From assembly GCA_002722885.1 (NCBI GenBank), contig PBNE01000001.1, forward strand, positions 36,863 to 100,862: a stretch of DNA of 64,000 bases, written 5' to 3'. Shown here piece after piece: positions 61,000 to 64,000 of the stretch (its first letter is position 1; each line of letters begins with the position of its first letter). The notes beneath the pieces were generated by a model that was not told where the DNA came from, ran no database searches, and saw only the letters and a list, made by a program, of their open reading frames with translations. The translations under genes were made by a program, and so were the position numbers. The DNA comes from Rhodospirillaceae bacterium. GTDB taxonomy: Bacteria > Pseudomonadota > Alphaproteobacteria > SP197.

Positions 61000-62604
61000 T
61001 CAGGCCGCCGCCTGGGTATGGATCTGCTCCTTGACCTTCAGGAACGAGATTTCCGGGGCATCCTGCTGAGCCTTGTCGAGATGCCAGGCATTGCGCGCCA
61101 GGAAAACCGGCTGGCCCGCATGGTCTTCGGCCATGGCGCCCCGGTTGGAATCGGCGAAGTTCTTGATCGTCTGATGCGGGGCACCATCGAGCCAGCGGGC
61201 GGTGTAGAGATTGGCCGGTTCGAACTTCACCGGCACCTCGTACTCTGTACGAATGCGGTCGGCCAGCACATCGAACTGCAGCGGTCCCATAACACCAACA
61301 ACCCAGTCGGCATCCATGACCGGCTTGAAGACGCGCGCCGCACCCTCTTCCGCCAGTTGCTGCAGGGCTCGTCCCAGATGCTTCGCCTTCAACGGATCGA
61401 TCGCCCGCACACGCTGCAGGTGCTCCGGCGCAAAGCTTGGAATCCCAGTAAAGGCAAGGTTTTCCGATTCGGTCAGCGCGTCACCGATGTGGAGATTGCC
61501 GTAGTTCGGCACACCGACGATGTCGCCGGCAAAGGCCTCCTCGGCGACCTCGCGGTCCTGTGCCATAAACAGCAGCGGATTGTGCATCACGATCTGTTTG
61601 CCGGTGCGGTGATGCTTGAGCTTCATGCCGCGCTTGAAGTGGCCCGACGCCAGCCGCACGAAGGCAATGCGGTCCCGGTGCTTGGGGTCCATGTTCGCCT
61701 GAATCTTAAAGACAAAGCCAGCGACCTTGTCTTCGGTCGGCGCCACCGCCCGCTCGATGGTCGGCTGGGGACGCGGGGTGGGCGCATAGGTCGCCAGACC
61801 ATTCAGCAGTTCCTGCACTCCGAAGTTGTTGAGCGCACTGCCGAAATACATCGGCGTCAGGTTGCCAGCGAGATAGGCCTCGCGGTCGAACTCCGGCAGT
61901 AGGCCACGGGCCATCTCGATCTGTTCACGCAACTTGGCCACGGCATATGCGGGCAGCAGTTCGTCGAGCTTGGGATCATCCAGACCCTGACAGGCAATGC
62001 CCTCATCCACTGTCTCACCCTTACTGCGGGACATCAGGATCAGGCGGTCGTTGATCAGGTCGTAACAACCCAGAAAGTCGTGCCCCATGCCGATTGGCCA
62101 GCTCGCCGGGGTGACGTCGATTTGCAGGGTCTGTTCGACCTCGTCGATCAGCTCGAACGGGTCTCGCGCCTCTCGGTCCATCTTGTTCACGAAGGTCGCG
62201 ATCGGCATGTCGCGCAAACGGCAGACCTCAAACAGCTTGCGGGTCTGCGCCTCGATGCCTTTGGCCGCGTCAATCACCATCACAGCACTGTCGACCGCCG
62301 TCAGCACACGATAGGTGTCTTCGCTGAAGTCCTCATGGCCCGGCGTGTCGAGCAGGTTGAAGGCGCAGTCGGCATAGCGGTAGCTCATGACCGAGGCGGT
62401 AACCGAGATACCGCGTTCCTGCTCAACCTTCATCCAGTCCGAACGGGCACGGCGACGGTCGCCGCGGGCCTTCACGGCGCCGGCCATCTGGATCGCACCG
62501 CCGAACAGCAACAGCTTTTCGGTCAGGGTCGTCTTGCCCGCGTCCGGGTGAGAAATGATCGCGAAGGTGCGCCGCCGCGCAACCTCCTGCTCCAGGGTCG
62601 CCAT
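61000..62604 (-). CDS. prfC: Peptide chain release factor 3
   Basis: 534 aa translational GTPase that removes RF1/RF2 from ribosomes after termination. G1 SHPDAGKTTLTEKLL, the RF3-type insert RARSDWMKVEQERGISVTASVM, G3 LLDTPGHEDFSEDT and G4 FVNKMDREARDP are complete, as is the C-terminal VMGPLQFDVLADRI region. ATG 62604 (MATLEQEVARRRTF) is chosen because the 27 extra codons to 62685 look untranslated. Length matches E. coli RF3. Confidence 0.95.
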   Translation of the reverse strand: MATLEQEVARRRTFAIISHPDAGKTTLTEKLLLFGGAIQMAGAVKARGDRRRARSDWMKVEQERGISVTASVMSYRYADCAFNLLDTPGHEDFSEDTYRVLTAVDSAVMVIDAAKGIEAQTRKLFEVCRLRDMPIATFVNKMDREARDPFELIDEVEQTLQIDVTPASWPIGMGHDFLGCYDLINDRLILMSRSKGETVDEGIACQGLDDPKLDELLPAYAVAKLREQIEMARGLLPEFDREAYLAGNLTPMYFGSALNNFGVQELLNGLATYAPTPRPQPTIERAVAPTEDKVAGFVFKIQANMDPKHRDRIAFVRLASGHFKRGMKLKHHRTGKQIVMHNPLLFMAQDREVAEEAFAGDIVGVPNYGNLHIGDALTESENLAFTGIPSFAPEHLQRVRAIDPLKAKHLGRALQQLAEEGAARVFKPVMDADWVVGVMGPLQFDVLADRIRTEYEVPVKFEPANLYTARWLDGAPHQTIKNFADSNRGAMAEDHAGQPVFLARNAWHLDKAQQDAPEISFLKVKEQIHTQAAA

Positions 62605-63049
62605 AATCTGCTGCCAAAGTGGGTCTGAGCGGTTATGTCGGTGATGATGTCCCATTTGTCCAGTGAAGGACGTCCAGTGAATCAAAACGCGACGCCGGAC
62701 AGAGCCGGTGCCGCGTTGGGACAGGGTGGCGATGGAGAGACTGGTGTGGACGGGGATCGGCCACCCCTCAACGTCCGGCTGACGGGTGCGGGGCGTTTTT
62801 CATACACATGTCGCCTGAGTTTGTCGGGCGACGTCTCCCTTGTTGTTGTCCTGAGACTACGCCCGGACCGGGCAAACGTGCGCTCAAACGCTGGTCATAG
62901 GTTCGCAACCTCACCATCATCGACCATCAAGGCATTTACCAAATTGGTAGGACTTGCCGTTTTCTCCGGCCTCAATCGAACGTGACTTGGCCGTCATACC
63001 GTGGCCACACTATGTCTTCAGGACAGGGCGAGCGGACAACAGCGGTTTC
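62605..63049. other. Non-coding region with a Rrf2-operator-like palindrome
   Basis: About 445 bp between prfC and the secreted-protein gene. An open frame of 116 codons exists from 62635, but its composition (arginine- and glycine-rich, no motif) suggests it is untranslated. The region contains TACCAAATTGGTA at 62937-62949. No RNA gene recognised. Confidence 0.45.
62937..62949. promoter_or_regulatory. Palindrome sharing an 11-bp core with the SUF operator
   Basis: TACCAAATTGGTA has six-base arms with one central base. ACCAAATTGGT is identical to the centre of the SUF-operon palindrome (15487-15497). It lies about 100 bp before the secreted-protein start, so the same Rrf2 regulator might bind here. 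Confidence 0.45.
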
Positions 63050-63508
63050 ATGCGTATCTTCAGAACAATCGTCTCGGCACTGGCCGTCTGGGCCATGACG
63101 GCTGCAACGCCGGTCGCCGACGACATCGGGTCCGTCGTCACACCAACCGGCGTGAACGTACAGACCCACATCGAGGCGGGTACCCGTCTTGTTATTGCCG
63201 TCGTGCCCACCATGGACGTGAAGCTGAACGGTCAGCTCGGCATCGGGTTTACACCGCTGGATGACCAGATGGTCTGGACCGACTCACTGCCCAGTGTCGT
63301 GATGGTCGAAGGCGACTACTTCGAGGGGCCCGTGTTGCAGACCATGAGCTTCGACCCCGAATACCTCAATGCACCCGCCGTGCTCGGTATCACCTTCGGT
63401 GCCTGCCTACCGGTGTCCGGTGTTTGCATCCTCGAGGAGGCAGAAGTGACGCTGGAGCACAGCCAGGACGGGTCCATCGGCCTGACACTCGCCACCGTCA
63501 CACCCTAG
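63050..63508 (+). CDS. Small exported protein with a Cys pair, DsbD-alpha-like
   Basis: 152 aa. Signal peptide MRIFRTIVSALAVWAMTAATP then mature VADDIGSVV. The beta-rich body ends in GACLPVSGVCILEEAEVTL, resembling the CxxxxxxC region of the DsbD N-terminal domain and related periplasmic thiol carriers. It is far shorter than DsbD and has no membrane part, so it would be a free-standing periplasmic protein. ATG 63050 begins the signal peptide; upstream frame to 62954 is not signal-like. The palindrome upstream hints at Fe-S or redox control. Confidence 0.62.
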   Translation: MRIFRTIVSALAVWAMTAATPVADDIGSVVTPTGVNVQTHIEAGTRLVIAVVPTMDVKLNGQLGIGFTPLDDQMVWTDSLPSVVMVEGDYFEGPVLQTMSFDPEYLNAPAVLGITFGACLPVSGVCILEEAEVTLEHSQDGSIGLTLATVTP

Positions 63509-63529
63509 GCGGCTGCGTCCCGCGTTCGA

Positions 63530-64000
63530 TCAGTTCGGCACCGCGTACCAGGTGCCATCCCGGCCGAGGAACTCCGAACCGTCGTTGCGGTAGAAGCTCT
63601 CTGCTCCGGCATCCTTGGCGGCCTGGATCATGGCCGGAAGAGCCGTGCCGTTGGCCTCGAGACGATCGATGACACTCGCCAGACCAAGCTCGTCGAGCAG
63701 TTCGAACGGGCCCTGTTTCCAGGCAAAGCCCCAGCGCATCGCGCGGTCGATGTTGACGACATCGTCGGAGATTTGCGGCACGAGATCAGCGGCATAAAGA
63801 AGCGCGCCGCCCATGAGGTCACGGGCGAACGCGCCCACCGCGTCTTCTGCACCCATCAGGCCTTCGAGTGTGCCGTGTGCTTCAGTGACATCGGGCGCAC
63901 AGGCCGGACGCCAGTCGCCGGCATCGAGATCGAACGTCTCCTTCGATTTCGAGCCGTCCTCGTGCTTGGTCACCTTGTAGAATCCGCCGCCGGTCTTGCG
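63530..64000 (-). CDS. 3-hydroxyacyl-CoA dehydrogenase, C-terminal part (gene continues beyond window)
   Basis: The frame is open to the window edge (RKTGGGFYKV precedes 63973), so only the 3' 156 codons are present. INIDRAMRWGFAWKQGPFE-like text (DDVVNIDRAMRWGFAWKQGP), LLDELGLASVIDRLE and FYRNDGSEFLGRDGTW match the C-terminal dimerisation region of FadB/FadJ-type or 3-hydroxybutyryl-CoA dehydrogenases in fatty-acid oxidation. No hydratase domain can be seen in this part. It is convergent with the secreted-protein gene, 21 bp away. Confidence 0.85.
   Translation of the reverse strand, partial: RKTGGGFYKVTKHEDGSKSKETFDLDAGDWRPACAPDVTEAHGTLEGLMGAEDAVGAFARDLMGGALLYAADLVPQISDDVVNIDRAMRWGFAWKQGPFELLDELGLASVIDRLEANGTALPAMIQAAKDAGAESFYRNDGSEFLGRDGTWYAVPN

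Noticed and set aside
62635..62985. 116-codon plus-strand frame upstream of the secreted protein
   Set aside because: No family features and it overlaps the prfC leader and the palindrome; better read as untranslated.

Overview
The window reads as an alphaproteobacterial chromosome, probably Rhodospirillales-like and marine or soil-dwelling. The base composition is GC-rich. Genes are packed tightly, with many ATGA/GTGA stop-start overlaps and frequent GTG or TTG starts. The SUF operon has the order Rrf2 regulator-sufB-sufC-sufD-sufS-sufU-sufT-sufA, which is typical of that group. No rRNA, tRNA, CRISPR array, insertion sequence or replication origin was seen. The assignment comes from gene content only.

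Layout. 1-4 kb: the 3' part of a MeaB-type GTPase gene, then a coupled trio of a motif-degenerate ABC ATPase, a GT1 glycosyltransferase and a cupin. 4-12 kb: a secreted Sel1-repeat protein, three EamA/DMT exporters, an Uup-like ABC-F ATPase, RecX and a flavin monooxygenase remnant. 12-15.5 kb: an M24 creatinase-like hydrolase divergent from a HyuA-type subunit. 15.5-22 kb: the complete SUF iron-sulfur operon behind a palindromic operator. 22-28 kb: lytic transglycosylase, nitroreductase, gamma-glutamyltransferase, an amino-group FAD oxidase and a betI-type repressor broken by an amber codon. 28-31.6 kb: a ProV/ProW-type betaine ABC importer with two permease domains in one chain. 32-34.5 kb: a receiver-domain stub, CheR and a chemoreceptor.

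34.7-44.8 kb: catabolic genes. They comprise a Rieske oxygenase, a BKACE-type cleavage enzyme, two tandem metallo-beta-lactamase-fold hydrolases, an O-methyltransferase, an aminotransferase/sulfotransferase/PhyH operon, a ruined SMP-30 lactonase, a homocysteine S-methyltransferase and an HpaI aldolase. 44.8-48.8 kb: a tungsten-type aldehyde:ferredoxin oxidoreductase operon (four-cluster ferredoxin, AOR, FAD subunit, MoaD-like protein). 49-51 kb: an MFS transporter and a crotonase. 50.5-58 kb: a minus-strand run of three Rieske oxygenase alpha subunits, a DddP-like M24 enzyme, a cupin, a DAO oxidase and the crotonase, divergent from a frameshifted LysR gene. 59-64 kb: a serine hydrolase, a small conserved protein, DUF2165, release factor 3, a secreted thiol protein and the 3' end of a 3-hydroxyacyl-CoA dehydrogenase gene.

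The accessory genes share a theme of taking up and dismantling methylated or quaternary amines and related zwitterions: betaine importer, BetI, Rieske oxygenases, BKACE, DAO oxidases, M24 creatinase/DddP-like enzymes and a homocysteine methyltransferase. The substrates are inferred, not shown. Several accessory genes are damaged: two regulators, a lactonase, a monooxygenase, a receiver domain and a small paralogue. Core genes are intact. Some of the frameshifts lie at G homopolymers, so assembly error must be excluded for them. The best candidates for something undescribed are the triple-Rieske/DddP-like operon, the pseudo-ATPase/glycosyltransferase/cupin trio, and an 11-bp palindrome shared between the SUF promoter and a distant secreted-protein gene.
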